In this document: piece by piece, positions 18,255-26,595 of the stretch | Position numbering within the stretch: the stretch's first letter is position 1 | How the letters are laid out: the number at the start of each line of letters is the position of its first letter | Source: Desulfobacterales bacterium HSG2 | GTDB lineage: Bacteria > Desulfobacterota > Desulfobacteria > Desulfobacterales > 4be13 | Direction of reading: 5' to 3' | NCBI GenBank assembly: GCA_030378035.1 | Contig: JAUCGI010000046.1 | Span: 1-35,480 of the forward strand | Length of the DNA stretch: 35,480 nucleotides | Notes under the pieces: model-generated | What the model was told of the DNA's origin: nothing | Database searches by the model: none | The model's input: the letters and a program-made list of their open reading frames with translations, nothing else | Made by a program: the position numbers and the translations under genes

Positions 18255-19097
18255 TCACATTATTTCATTCGGATCAATTCCCAGAGATCGGAGTTTTTCC
18301 GCGAGTCTGTCGATCCGCAGCCGTTCTTCAGCCGCTAACTGACAGGCCTGCTCCGCTGCTTTTTCAGCCGCTTCAGCCCGCAGCCGTTCCGCAGTCGCAT
18401 TTTTTTCAGCGGTCTCGGCCCGCAGCCGTTCCGCAGCCCTCACCATCCACAGTTCTTCGCTATCCTTCAATATCATGCCGTTGACGCTGTCCGCAAAGAT
18501 CATACGATATCCATCGGCCCTTATTTTCATATTGATTTCCGGCAACAGAAGATATCCCTCCCGGTCGGGCTCCATCTGGCGGACCCGCCCTTTTTCCGTC
18601 CGCCACAGATACAGCCCGACCTCCTCACGGAGCAGCCACTCCGGTGTGACCGCATCAATGACAAGATAGGCCGGAATTCCCAGATTGGCATAAAAAGGGA
18701 CATTCTCCTCCTTGTCCTTCAGATGACTTATGGGAGATGTGACTTCAATCACAGCCAGCGGCGGGGGTTCCGTGTCCAGATCGTACGCCAGCGGCAGGGG
18801 AAAACGGTACGGCATCACCAGCAGGTCCGGAGCAATCCGGTGCTTCACCCCCTGACTGTCCCGGTACAGCAGGAATGAGTCCACCAGAAGCATCCGATCC
18901 TGTGGTTTCAGAAAAGTCCGTAACCCCATGATATAAACCACCAGTTCTCCGTGGAGTGATCCGGCAGGCATCAGTTCCTCCTCTGTCTGATAGGCATAAG
19001 GATTCATATCCCAGTCAGAGAGAATTTCGGGCGGAATCCATGCGGGCCGGTCAGTCGGCGGAACAGATGCCTCCGGTATTTTCAGTGTGGCATTCAT
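18255..19097 (-). CDS. Uma2-family (DUF820) putative PD-(D/E)XK endonuclease, copy 1
   Basis: This 280-residue protein has the Uma2 core from about residue 20 to 205. RIAPDLLVMPYRFP supplies the Asp and AVIEVTSPISH the Glu-x-x region of the PD-(D/E)XK-like fold; VPFYANLGIPAYLVID follows. The C-terminal 70 residues are a charged coiled coil of repeated AERLRAE(T/A)AEK units. The family is abundant in cyanobacteria and some Desulfobacterota. It is predicted to be nuclease-like, but its biological role is unknown. GGAGGTG lies 7 bases before the ATG. It is a close paralogue of the gene at 19273-20124, which lies upstream in the same direction; the copies differ mainly at the N-terminus and in the number of coiled-coil repeats. 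Confidence 0.85.
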   Translation of the reverse strand: MNATLKIPEASVPPTDRPAWIPPEILSDWDMNPYAYQTEEELMPAGSLHGELVVYIMGLRTFLKPQDRMLLVDSFLLYRDSQGVKHRIAPDLLVMPYRFPLPLAYDLDTEPPPLAVIEVTSPISHLKDKEENVPFYANLGIPAYLVIDAVTPEWLLREEVGLYLWRTEKGRVRQMEPDREGYLLLPEINMKIRADGYRMIFADSVNGMILKDSEELWMVRAAERLRAETAEKNATAERLRAEAAEKAAEQACQLAAEERLRIDRLAEKLRSLGIDPNEIM

Positions 19098-19136
19098 TTA
19101 TGACACCTCCATTAGTATAAACTTAGGGAACAGGCT

Positions 19137-19159
19137 GGACGGGATTTGCAATCCCGTCC
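19137..19159. repeat. Isolated hairpin related in design to the 9.9-12.6 kb array
   Basis: Stem GGACGGGATT, loop TGC, stem AATCCCGTCC. It has the same GGATT...AATCC-type core and 10-bp stem as the array hairpins but a different outer stem. An imperfect partner (GGCGGAATTGTAGATCCCGTCC) lies near 19201-19222. Both sit in the 175-base gap between the two Uma2 genes, with no other feature. Confidence 0.6.
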
Positions 19160-19272
19160 GCAATGTTTGCGCCCTGTCACCGAAGTGTCGGAATGATCCG
19201 GGCGGAATTGTAGATCCCGTCCGACCAGAAAGACTCTGCACTTGTGATGACACTTCCCTTACAATAAAAGTT

Positions 19273-20124
19273 TCAAATTTCAATTTCATCCGGATCAATT
19301 CCCACAGACCGGAGCTTTTCCGCCAGTCTTTCAGCCCGCAGACGTTCCTCAGCCGCTGACTGACGGGCCTGCTCTGCTGTTTTTTCAGCGATTTCAGCCC
19401 GCAGACGTTCTTGAGCCGCCCGCAGTCGTTCCTCAGCCACCATTATCTGTAGTTGTCTGTTATCCTTCAATATTCTGCCGGTTGTGATCTCCGCAAAGAT
19501 CATACGATATCCCTCGGCCCTTATTTTCATATTAATTTCCGGCAGCAGAAGATACCCCTCCCTGTCAGGCTGCATCTGACGGACCTGCCCTTTTGTCGCC
19601 CGCCACAGACACAGTCCGATTTCCTCACGGAGCCGGTTTTGCGGTGTGATCGCATCGATGACCAGATAGGCCGGAATTCCCAGACCGGCGTAAAAAAGAA
19701 CATTATCCTCCTTGTCCTTGAGATGGCTTTTGGGGGATGTGACTTCCATAACAGCCAGCGGCGGGGGTTCTGTGTCCAGATCATACGATGACGGTGCTGG
19801 AAAACGGAACGGCATCGCCAGCAGATCCGGAGCGACACGGCGTTTGATCCCCCGGTTGTTCCTGTACAGCATGAATGCGTCCATCAGAAGCATCCGTCCC
19901 TGTGATTTCTGAAAAGTCTGCAAAACTTCCATGACATAACCCAGCAGTTGTCCGTGCGGTCCTCCGGCAGGCATCAGCTCCTCCTCTGTCTGATAGGCAT
20001 AAGGGTCCGTATCCCAGTCGTAAAGAATTTCGGGCGGAATCCATGCGGGCCGGTCAGCCTGCGGAACAGATGCTCCCGGTACCGGTACATCAGACGCCCC
20101 CGGTATTTTCAGTGCGGTATTCAT
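19273..20124 (-). CDS. Uma2-family (DUF820) putative PD-(D/E)XK endonuclease, copy 2
   Basis: This 283-residue protein is a paralogue of the adjacent Uma2 gene, with the same core text: RPAWIPPEIL at the front, RVAPDLLAMPFRFP, then AVMEVTSPKSHLKDKE and GLGIPAYLVIDA. The conserved Asp and Glu of the PD-(D/E)XK-like site are kept. The N-terminus carries an extra internal duplication (GASDVPVPGASVP). The coiled-coil tail (about 225-270) is built from EERLRA-type repeats in a different number from copy 1. GGGAGGTG lies 5 bases before the ATG. Upstream is a heptamer array (20157-20247), then the nitroreductase gene in the same direction, so transcription could come from there. It is a tandem duplication with both copies intact. 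Function is unknown. Confidence 0.85.
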   Translation of the reverse strand: MNTALKIPGASDVPVPGASVPQADRPAWIPPEILYDWDTDPYAYQTEEELMPAGGPHGQLLGYVMEVLQTFQKSQGRMLLMDAFMLYRNNRGIKRRVAPDLLAMPFRFPAPSSYDLDTEPPPLAVMEVTSPKSHLKDKEDNVLFYAGLGIPAYLVIDAITPQNRLREEIGLCLWRATKGQVRQMQPDREGYLLLPEINMKIRAEGYRMIFAEITTGRILKDNRQLQIMVAEERLRAAQERLRAEIAEKTAEQARQSAAEERLRAERLAEKLRSVGIDPDEIEI

Positions 20125-20156
20125 TATGGCACCTCCCTTAATATAAAAAATTATAG

Positions 20157-20247
20157 TCAGTTGACGGTTGACGGTTGACGGTTGTCAGTTGTCGGTTGTC
20201 AGTTGTCAGTTGCTGGTTGTCAACTGTCAACTGTCAACTGTCAACCG
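20157..20247. repeat. Heptanucleotide tandem array (GTTGACG / GTTGTCA) with inverted half
   Basis: About nine 7-base units of GTTGACG and GTTGTCA run into about four units of the opposite sense (CAACTGT). The block can therefore also fold on itself. It lies between copy 2 of Uma2 and the nitroreductase gene. Confidence 0.8.
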
Positions 20248-20252
20248 AAAAA

Positions 20253-21077
20253 CTATCGCCAAGCAATCTCCGCCTCATTCCTGAGCGGCAGACGATGATA
20301 TTTGTACTTCGGATATCCGACCATCATTGCCCCGAGGCTGATATGTCCCTGGGGAAGATTGAGGGCTTTCTGCATGGGAGGCCACATTGTGGCACCCGCG
20401 TTAAAAAATCCGGCCCAGCAGGCACCCAGCCCCAGAGGCTGTGCTGCCAGTTCGAGATAAGTCAGCGCGATAGTGCCGGATGTCGGTGCAGTGGGATTCT
20501 CTTCGGGAGCATGGGCCACGATGACATGCGGCGCGCTTCGGCAAATCCCGTCAATTCCTGATTCCCATGACTTTACAACCCGATCCATATTCAGGGCAGC
20601 AGCCATTTCAGGCTGTTCTTTGAGCATGTAACGCATCCAGTCCACAACCAGACCCGCCAGTCGCTGCACCTCATCGCTGTCATATATGACCAGCCATTTG
20701 ACTGGCTGACGGTTATGCCCGGATGGGGCAAAGCGGGCGATGTCTATCAGTTTGGTAATGGTCTCCCGATCCACCGGCTTATCCTTATAAACTCGGACAG
20801 ATCTCCGGGCGCGCAGGAAATGCTCGGCCTGTTCCGCGTTCAGAAGCAGTTCCTTCCGCACAGGCGGACACTGCTCCGGCGTCATGTTTTTATGCGACAA
20901 TGCCCCGTCCGGACAGACCGCCACACAATGACCGCAGTTGATGCACAGGTCTTCGGCACTTTCGATTGGCACGGGGACGCTCTCTTTGTCCTCCAGCTTT
21001 ATGATCCCTAACGGACACTCGTCAACGCATATTCCGTCATGTTTGCACTTCTCCTGATCCACAGTAAACAAACTCAT
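20253..21077 (-). CDS. Nitroreductase with N-terminal two-cluster ferredoxin domain
   Basis: The protein has 274 residues. The front 60 are a ferredoxin domain. Motif 1 is CxxDxxCxxxCP (Cys11, Asp14, Cys17, Cys21), with Asp in place of the usual second Cys. Motif 2 is a standard CxxCxxCxxxCP (Cys45, 48, 51, 55). From about residue 85 a flavin nitroreductase domain follows, with RRSVRVYKDKPV and APSGHNRQPVKWLV near the FMN-binding end, and LGLGACWAGFF in the C-terminal half. The fusion is common in anaerobes; it probably passes electrons from a ferredoxin-type donor to FMN and an unknown substrate. The Asp ligand recalls the Pyrococcus-type ferredoxin site, which can alternate between [3Fe-4S] and [4Fe-4S]. 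GGAGA precedes the ATG. Confidence 0.9.
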   Translation of the reverse strand: MSLFTVDQEKCKHDGICVDECPLGIIKLEDKESVPVPIESAEDLCINCGHCVAVCPDGALSHKNMTPEQCPPVRKELLLNAEQAEHFLRARRSVRVYKDKPVDRETITKLIDIARFAPSGHNRQPVKWLVIYDSDEVQRLAGLVVDWMRYMLKEQPEMAAALNMDRVVKSWESGIDGICRSAPHVIVAHAPEENPTAPTSGTIALTYLELAAQPLGLGACWAGFFNAGATMWPPMQKALNLPQGHISLGAMMVGYPKYKYHRLPLRNEAEIAWR

Positions 21078-21153
21078 ATCTTCTCCTTTTAATTTTTTCT
21101 CTTACGGATATCCTTCCTTAAAATGCTGATGACAATTGGACAATTGGATTGAC

Positions 21154-21288
21154 AATTTGAACCTGAGTACAGGACAAAAAATGGATTCCGGGTCGGAAAT
21201 GCCGGGAATCCTGCCGATTCCCGGCATTTCCGCCCGGAATGACAGCGCGCTGTTTTCGGGCCTTTTGTCCTGTACACAGAATTTGAAC
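21154..21288. mobile_element. 117-bp MITE-like element with 17-bp ends and 9-bp flanking direct repeats
   Basis: Terminal inverted repeats CTGWGTACAGGACAAAA (21163-21179, complement at 21263-21279) differ at one base. Immediately outside is AATTTGAAC on both sides (21154-21162 and 21280-21288), a 9-bp direct repeat that looks like a target-site duplication. The interior is a long palindrome (GGATTCCGGGTCGGAAATGC... at 21182-21243). There is no coding capacity. The remaining part of the 21078-21571 gap has no gene. Confidence 0.75.
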
Positions 21289-21503
21289 ATCAGTTTTTAT
21301 ATTCATATAATTTCAGAATTTTGTCAAGCAAAAATCGCCAGCCACAGGTTACGCTGGTTAGGCTATTCCTTTCACAATCATGGCAAATTACAACCTTTTA
21401 ACAACGGCAGTATAAAAAGTAACAGAATGGAACTCATCCGCGTTTATCTGCGTACATCTGCGTCCCGCTGTTTTTTCCGAAGACAAAAGTTTACACTAAG
21501 GGA

Positions 21504-21532
21504 TTGCACTTTGCTATTCATTCTGATATGCT
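21504..21532 (+). promoter_or_regulatory. Possible sigma-70 promoter of the CoA-transferase/GNAT gene
   Basis: TTGCAC, 17 bases, TATGCT, with AT-rich sequence after it. It lies about 40 bases before the start codon. Prediction by eye. Confidence 0.35.
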
Positions 21533-21571
21533 AATATTTTTTAAATAAACTCAGCAACAAAGGAATGTAAA

Positions 21572-23428
21572 ATGAACCTGCATGAATATTGCCCCGAAAA
21601 AATCGTAAGCGCAGAGGAGGCTGTTTCAAGGATAAAAGGAGGGAACCGTGTTTTTGTCGGCACAGGCTGCGGAGAGCCGCAGCATCTGATCAAAGCGATG
21701 GTAAACGACGCGGCCCTGCAGGATATTATCGTCTATCAGATGCTCTCTTCGACGTTTTCCCGGTTTGTTGATGATGATTCCTTTCACAACCGTTTTTCCC
21801 TGAAACTCTTTTTTATCAGCAGTTACATGCGCAGGGCCGCTTTTGAGGGAAAAATTGATTACATACCCACCTATCTTTCACAGATACCCAGGCTCTTTTA
21901 TAGCCGGCGCATCGGGCTGGATGTCGCGCTGATACAGGTGAGTCCTCCTGACCGGTTCGGATATTGCAGTCTGGGGGTGTCGGTGGATATTACCCGTGCG
22001 GGGATGGATAATGCGGCGACTGTCATTGCCCAGGTGAATCCCGAAATGCCCAGGACATGGGGGGACAGTTTTGTGCATGTGGATGAGATCGACTGTTTTG
22101 TATTGCATGAGGAACCGATTGCGGAGGCGATTCCCGGGAAAAAGGATGATAAGATCGTTCGGAGAATCGGGCATTATATTTCCCAGTTGGTGGATGACGG
22201 CGCCACGCTTCAGATCGGTTTCGGACATCTGCCCAATGCCATTCTGAAATATCTTGATAAAAAAAAGCATCTGGGCATACATACCCAGTTGATAACAGAC
22301 GGTTTTCTCCCCCTGCTGAGGAAAAAGGTGATCACCAATAAGAAAAAGACGCATATCCCCGGCAGAGTGGTCGCATCCCTGTGCATGGGATCGAAGACGC
22401 TTTACGATTATGTGAATGACAATCCCATCTTTTATTTCCGCTCCTCCGAATATGTGAATGATCCCGCCATTATCGCGCTCAATGATAATATGATCTCCGT
22501 CAGTTCCGCGCTGGAAGTCGATATGACTGGTCAGGTCTGCATGGATTCCCTGGGACATCTCTTCTACAGCGGTATCGGCGATCAGGTTGACTTTCTCAGG
22601 GGAAGCGCCATGTCAAAGGGCGGATTCTCCATTATCGCGCTCCCGTCAACCGCCCGGAACTGCGAGGTCTCCCGTATCGTCCCCCACCTCAGCGAAGGGG
22701 CCGGCGTGGCCACCACCCGGGGAGATGTGAACTTCGTTGTCACGGAATATGGCATTGCGGAACTCCAGGGAAAGGGGATATCCCAGAGGGTCATGGAACT
22801 GACCCAGATCGCCCACCCCAAATTCCGCAAAAGCCTGATTGAATTTGCCAAAAAACGCCATTATATTTTTGCGGACCAACTGCCGCCCTCGCAGGATGAT
22901 CTGATCTTTCTGGAAAATTACAGGGACACACTGACACTGAAAAACGGTAAGAGCATCGAATTCCGCCCCCTCCTCCCCTCGGACGAATTCGCATCCAGGA
23001 ATTTTTTCTACTCGCTTCGGGAGGAAACCATCTATTACCGCTTTTTTTACAAGATGAGACTCTTCTCCCACGAGGTCATACAGCAGCAGTGGGCAGGCGT
23101 GGATTACAGGAAAAACATGTCTGTCATCGGTCTCGTTCAGAACAGGGGGCACAAGGAGATCATGGCCATCGGCTCCTATGCCATGGAATCGGAGGATCGG
23201 GCGGAGGTCGCCTTTGTTGTGCGTGAGGATTTCCAGGGCATGGGGATCGCCTCGTATCTTCTCGAACTCCTTGAAGGCATTGCCAGAGAAAATGATTACA
23301 AGGGTTTTTCTGCAACCGTGCTGAAAGGAAATGCCTCCATGGTTCAGGTCTTCAAAAAACGATATCCGGATGCCAGTTTCCGGATGGAAGGCGGAAGTGA
23401 CATTACTGTTCTTATGGATTTTCAGTAG
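21572..23428 (+). CDS. Acetyl-CoA hydrolase/CoA-transferase fused to a GNAT acetyltransferase domain
   Basis: The protein has 618 residues. About 1-440 form a family I CoA-transferase of the acetyl-CoA hydrolase / 4-hydroxybutyrate CoA-transferase type. It has the start VSAEEAVSRIKGGNRVFVGTGCGEP, the oxyanion-region LQIGFGHLPNAIL, and the catalytic Glu315 in SALEVDMTGQV. GGDVNFVVTEYGIA-like text marks the end of the domain. About 460-615 form a GNAT domain with the acetyl-CoA-binding stretch VREDFQGMGIASYLLELL. The transferase half would move CoA between acetate and another acid; the GNAT half may acetylate a protein lysine or small molecule. The fusion is known as a family but the joint role is unclear. 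AAGGAAT lies 7 bases before the ATG. It ends one base before the stop of the convergent fdhE. Confidence 0.88.
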   Translation: MNLHEYCPEKIVSAEEAVSRIKGGNRVFVGTGCGEPQHLIKAMVNDAALQDIIVYQMLSSTFSRFVDDDSFHNRFSLKLFFISSYMRRAAFEGKIDYIPTYLSQIPRLFYSRRIGLDVALIQVSPPDRFGYCSLGVSVDITRAGMDNAATVIAQVNPEMPRTWGDSFVHVDEIDCFVLHEEPIAEAIPGKKDDKIVRRIGHYISQLVDDGATLQIGFGHLPNAILKYLDKKKHLGIHTQLITDGFLPLLRKKVITNKKKTHIPGRVVASLCMGSKTLYDYVNDNPIFYFRSSEYVNDPAIIALNDNMISVSSALEVDMTGQVCMDSLGHLFYSGIGDQVDFLRGSAMSKGGFSIIALPSTARNCEVSRIVPHLSEGAGVATTRGDVNFVVTEYGIAELQGKGISQRVMELTQIAHPKFRKSLIEFAKKRHYIFADQLPPSQDDLIFLENYRDTLTLKNGKSIEFRPLLPSDEFASRNFFYSLREETIYYRFFYKMRLFSHEVIQQQWAGVDYRKNMSVIGLVQNRGHKEIMAIGSYAMESEDRAEVAFVVREDFQGMGIASYLLELLEGIARENDYKGFSATVLKGNASMVQVFKKRYPDASFRMEGGSDITVLMDFQ

Positions 23429-23429
23429 C

Positions 23430-24326
23430 TCATTTGCCGACTCCGCGTTCAAGTCCCGTTTCATTCGCTTTCATATCGAGGTGCAGCGTCGCTATCTGCT
23501 CCAGGGGCGGGTAAAAGAACCGGTCGATTTTTCTTGTATCCACGGTCTTGACATATTTGTTACATTTGTCACAGACATTCACCCGGTATTCTTTTTCCTC
23601 CTTGGTGTAAAAATAATGAAGGGTTTTGCTGTCGTCATTCTCACAAAAGGGGCAGACAAGCCTTCGGACAGGCCATTTGTGCCAGCAGAAACTACAAAAG
23701 AGAAAGCGTTCTCCGTCACCCTCAAGCGCGGACATCACAGGCGGGCTTCCGCAGATCGGGCAGTAACCCTTTCCCCAATCCGAAGAAACCGGGGCTTCAG
23801 AAGAAACCCGGTTTCTTTTTTCCGATTCCAGATATGTTGAGAGTTGTTCGGCACACAGGGAGACAGACGGACTGATGCTGCTATAAGTAATAAACGAAAG
23901 AACTGGTTTCTCAATTTCAATATCGGTGCAGATATCCTCAAAAAATGAATCGTTCCCCTCAAGAAGATTGGAAAAAAGTGATCCCGGATCAATCTTTTTT
24001 GTATCAATCGCGTTTAAGATCACTTTGGCGACATTTGTCATATTGTTCTCTGCCGCTTCCGTGACAGCGCAGATTTCTCTTAAAAGGCCTTCGGAAGCTT
24101 CTTTATCAATGACAAATTCGGAGGTTCCGATAAGGGGAAATTTTTCCTGTAGCTTGACGGAGAGAACGTCCTGGGGGATCTGAATAGGTGCGATATGTAT
24201 CCGGCTTCTGGAATCCTCCTGAGCCACAAATATCTGTTCGTAAAAATCGAGAAGCGTTTTGTATGCCGGCCTTAATTCTTTTATGTCCTTTGCGGTCTTT
24301 CTGATCTGATCAGAGGTAACTATCAT
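23430..24326 (-). CDS. fdhE: Formate dehydrogenase accessory protein FdhE
   Basis: This 298-residue cytoplasmic protein is needed for maturation of formate dehydrogenase. It has an N-terminal helical half (1-165) and a C-terminal rubredoxin-like metal-binding half with four CxxC pairs: CPIC 189-192, CSFC 211-214, CPFC 225-228 and CDKC 252-255. This number and spacing are diagnostic for the family. FdhE is known to bind the FdhA-type catalytic subunit and iron through these cysteines. No formate dehydrogenase gene is in the window, so its partner must be elsewhere or beyond the ends. GGAAACC precedes the ATG at 24326. Its stop lies one base from the stop of the CoA-transferase/GNAT gene, with no room for a terminator between the two convergent genes. 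Confidence 0.9.
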   Translation of the reverse strand: MIVTSDQIRKTAKDIKELRPAYKTLLDFYEQIFVAQEDSRSRIHIAPIQIPQDVLSVKLQEKFPLIGTSEFVIDKEASEGLLREICAVTEAAENNMTNVAKVILNAIDTKKIDPGSLFSNLLEGNDSFFEDICTDIEIEKPVLSFITYSSISPSVSLCAEQLSTYLESEKRNRVSSEAPVSSDWGKGYCPICGSPPVMSALEGDGERFLFCSFCWHKWPVRRLVCPFCENDDSKTLHYFYTKEEKEYRVNVCDKCNKYVKTVDTRKIDRFFYPPLEQIATLHLDMKANETGLERGVGK

Positions 24327-24362
24327 TATGGTTTCCTTATTTCCTTATTGTCCCGTCAAATG

Positions 24363-24388
24363 TCATTCCTGCGAAAGCAGGAATCCAT
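24363..24388. repeat. dRS3-like hairpin copy
   Basis: ATTCCTGCGAAAGCAGGAAT, an inverse-orientation member of the ATTCCYGCTTTCGCRGGAAT family found about 14 times in the window. It sits 37 bases upstream of fdhE. Confidence 0.75.
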
Positions 24389-24438
24389 TGTGTTAAGTAC
24401 CCGTGCAAAAATTTTGTGACATTTTTATGACATTTTAT

Positions 24439-24709
24439 CTTCCGTCTCTTTCGTGTTTTTCGTGGATATCCGCTCACAACTACGAAACACATGAAAAAAT
24501 ATCTTTCGTTTCTTTCGTGTTTTTCGTGGATATCCGCTCACAAGCCACGAAACACACGAAAAAAACATCTTTCGCTTCTTTCGTGTTTTTCGTGGATATC
24601 CGCTCACAAGCCACGAAACACACGAAAAAAAACATCTTTCGTTTCTTTCGTGGATATCCGCTCACAAACCACGAAACACACGAAACACACGAAATATACG
24701 AAAAAATAA
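24439..24709. repeat. Four tandem copies of a ~65-bp unit with internal inverted repeat
   Basis: Unit: CTTTCGTTTCTTTCGTG, TTTTTCGTGGATATCCGC, TCACAAGCCACGAAACACACG, then A-rich. The fourth copy is rearranged, with extra ACGAAACAC units. Each unit can fold (TTTCGTG...CACGAAA) around GGATATCC. No credible gene lies within it, although its frames translate openly on both strands. A dRS3-like hairpin (ATTCCCGCTTTCGCGGGAAT) follows at about 24782-24801. Confidence 0.85.
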
Positions 24710-24811
24710 CCCTGAATTTCCAGATGTCACCGTCTCGGAAGTGTTACAAAATTATAGATCAGGTACTTATCAGCAAACTGGATTCCCGCTTTCGCGGGAA
24801 TGACATGATGG

Positions 24812-26557
24812 TTATTTTTTTTTCTTACCTTTCTTACCTTTCTTACCTTGCTTACCCTGCTTTTTTTGCGCTTTCTGAATCCTCGCCCATGTATCCCGCA
24901 ATGTTACCGTCCGGTTGAATACGGGTTTCTCATGGGAGGAATCGACCGGATCCGCGCAAAAATACCCCAACCTTTCAAACTGATACCGGCTTCCGGGAGC
25001 TGCGTCTGCCAAGCTCGGCTCAAGTTTGCAATCTATCAATGTTTCCAATGATTTCGGATTCAGACAGGACTTCCAATCCGGGCATTCCTTCTCATCTGAC
25101 GGATTCGGTTTTGTAAAAAGATGATCATACAGACGGACCTGAGCGTTAATCGCATGGGCAGCGGAGACCCAGTGCAGGGTTGCCTTGACCTTGCGCCCGT
25201 CCGGCGCATCGCCTCCCCGCGTCTCAGGATCATAAGTGCAGCGCAGCTCCACCACTTCGCCGGTCTGCTCATCCTTCACCACATCCACGCACTTGATGAA
25301 ATACGCGTATCGCAACCGTACTTCACGGCCGGGGGCCAGGCGAAAGAATTTTTTCGGCGGATCCTCCCGGAAATCCTCCTGCTCAATATAAAGCACCCGG
25401 GAAAACGGGACCTTCCGTGTTCCCATACCCGGATCTTCGGGATTATTAATGGCCTCCAACTCATCCACCTGATCTTCGGGATAGTTCTCAATGACCACTT
25501 TAAGCGGGCGAAGCACCGCCATCACCCGCAAGGCATGTCGATTCAGATCTTCCCGGAGGCAGTGTTCGAGCAGGGCCATATCCACCACACTGTCCCGCTT
25601 TGCCAAGCCGATGCGCTCACAAAAGGTTCGGATGGCCTCCGGGGTGTAGCCGCGGCGCCGCAGACCCGAAATGGTCGGTATCCTCGGATCATCCCATCCG
25701 CTCACATGCCCTCCTTCCACCAGTTCAATCATCTTTCGCTTACTCAGCGCAGTATAGGTGATATTGAGACGTGCAAACTCGATCTGCCGGGGATGATAAA
25801 CATCCAGTTCATCAAGCACCCAGTCATACAGCGGACGGTTGTTTTCAAATTCAAGAGTGCAAAGCGAATGCGTGATTCCCTCGACAGAATCTGAAAGACA
25901 ATGGGTAAAATCATACATCGGATAAATGCACCATTTGTCGTCGGTTCGGTGATGGGAGACCTTCCGAATTCTGTAGAGAATCGGATCCCGCATCAGGAGA
26001 TTCGGAGAGGCCATGTCAATCTTTGCCCGAAGGACATGGGTCCCGTCCTCGAATTCCCCTGCCTTCATGCGCCCGAACAGATCAAGATTTTCCTCGACCG
26101 AACGGCTGCGATGCGGGCTTTCCCTGCCAGGCTCGGTCAGCGTGCCCCGGTATTCTCTGATTTCATCCGAGCTCAGGCTGTCAATGTATGCTTTGCCATC
26201 TTTGATCAATTGCACCGCGTACCCATACAGTTGATCAAAGTAGTCGGATGCGTAATACTCCCGGTCTTCCCAGTCGAACCCGAGCCACCGGACATCCTCC
26301 TTAATCGAATCCACATATTCAACCTCCTCCTTTGTCGGGTTGGTGTCATCGAACCGGAGATTGCACAGACCGCCCTCATTCTCCGCGGCGACGCCAAAAT
26401 TCAGACAGATGGATTTGGCATGTCCGATATGCAGATAACCGTTCGGCTCCGGAGGGAACCGGGTCATCACCCGGCCGCCGTATTTATCTGTCTTCAAGTC
26501 TTCTGCGATAATGGTGCGAATAAAATCAGATGAGGAAGTCGTATCATTTGTGGTCAT
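24812..26557 (-). CDS. glnS: Glutaminyl-tRNA synthetase
   Basis: This class I synthetase charges tRNA-Gln with glutamine in the cytoplasm. It has 581 residues against about 550 in E. coli. [16 protein letters not shown] holds the HIGH motif at 43-46, and LSKRK at 271-275 is the KMSKS equivalent. [17 protein letters not shown] and the [17 protein letters not shown] segment are typical of GlnRS rather than GluRS. The C-terminal beta-barrel anticodon region ends near [12 protein letters not shown]. Beyond it is a tail of about 20 residues made of Lys, Gly and Gln ([17 protein letters not shown]), not part of the family. GGAGCGAGAAAT precedes the ATG. It is probably transcribed with the thioredoxin/HEAT gene 38 bases upstream. 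Confidence 0.95.
   Translation of the reverse strand: MTTNDTTSSSDFIRTIIAEDLKTDKYGGRVMTRFPPEPNGYLHIGHAKSICLNFGVAAENEGGLCNLRFDDTNPTKEEVEYVDSIKEDVRWLGFDWEDREYYASDYFDQLYGYAVQLIKDGKAYIDSLSSDEIREYRGTLTEPGRESPHRSRSVEENLDLFGRMKAGEFEDGTHVLRAKIDMASPNLLMRDPILYRIRKVSHHRTDDKWCIYPMYDFTHCLSDSVEGITHSLCTLEFENNRPLYDWVLDELDVYHPRQIEFARLNITYTALSKRKMIELVEGGHVSGWDDPRIPTISGLRRRGYTPEAIRTFCERIGLAKRDSVVDMALLEHCLREDLNRHALRVMAVLRPLKVVIENYPEDQVDELEAINNPEDPGMGTRKVPFSRVLYIEQEDFREDPPKKFFRLAPGREVRLRYAYFIKCVDVVKDEQTGEVVELRCTYDPETRGGDAPDGRKVKATLHWVSAAHAINAQVRLYDHLFTKPNPSDEKECPDWKSCLNPKSLETLIDCKLEPSLADAAPGSRYQFERLGYFCADPVDSSHEKPVFNRTVTLRDTWARIQKAQKKQGKQGKKGKKGKKKK
24817..24866. repeat. 9-base tandem repeat encoding the GlnRS Lys/Gly tail
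   Basis: TTACCTTTC (plus-strand sense) repeats about five times with variants TTACCTTGC and TTACCCTGC. In the gene this reads GKK/GKQ units. It lies right at the stop codon, next to a dRS3-like hairpin. Confidence 0.75.
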
Positions 26558-26595
26558 ATTTCTCGCTCCTTATTTAATATTCTTGCTCCTAATTC

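Noticed and set aside
22646..23464. 272-codon minus-strand frame opposite the CoA-transferase gene
   Set aside because: It lies antisense to clearly conserved coding sequence with catalytic motifs on the + strand.
25121..26533. 257- and 210-codon + strand frames opposite glnS
   Set aside because: Antisense shadows of the synthetase gene with no recognisable motifs.
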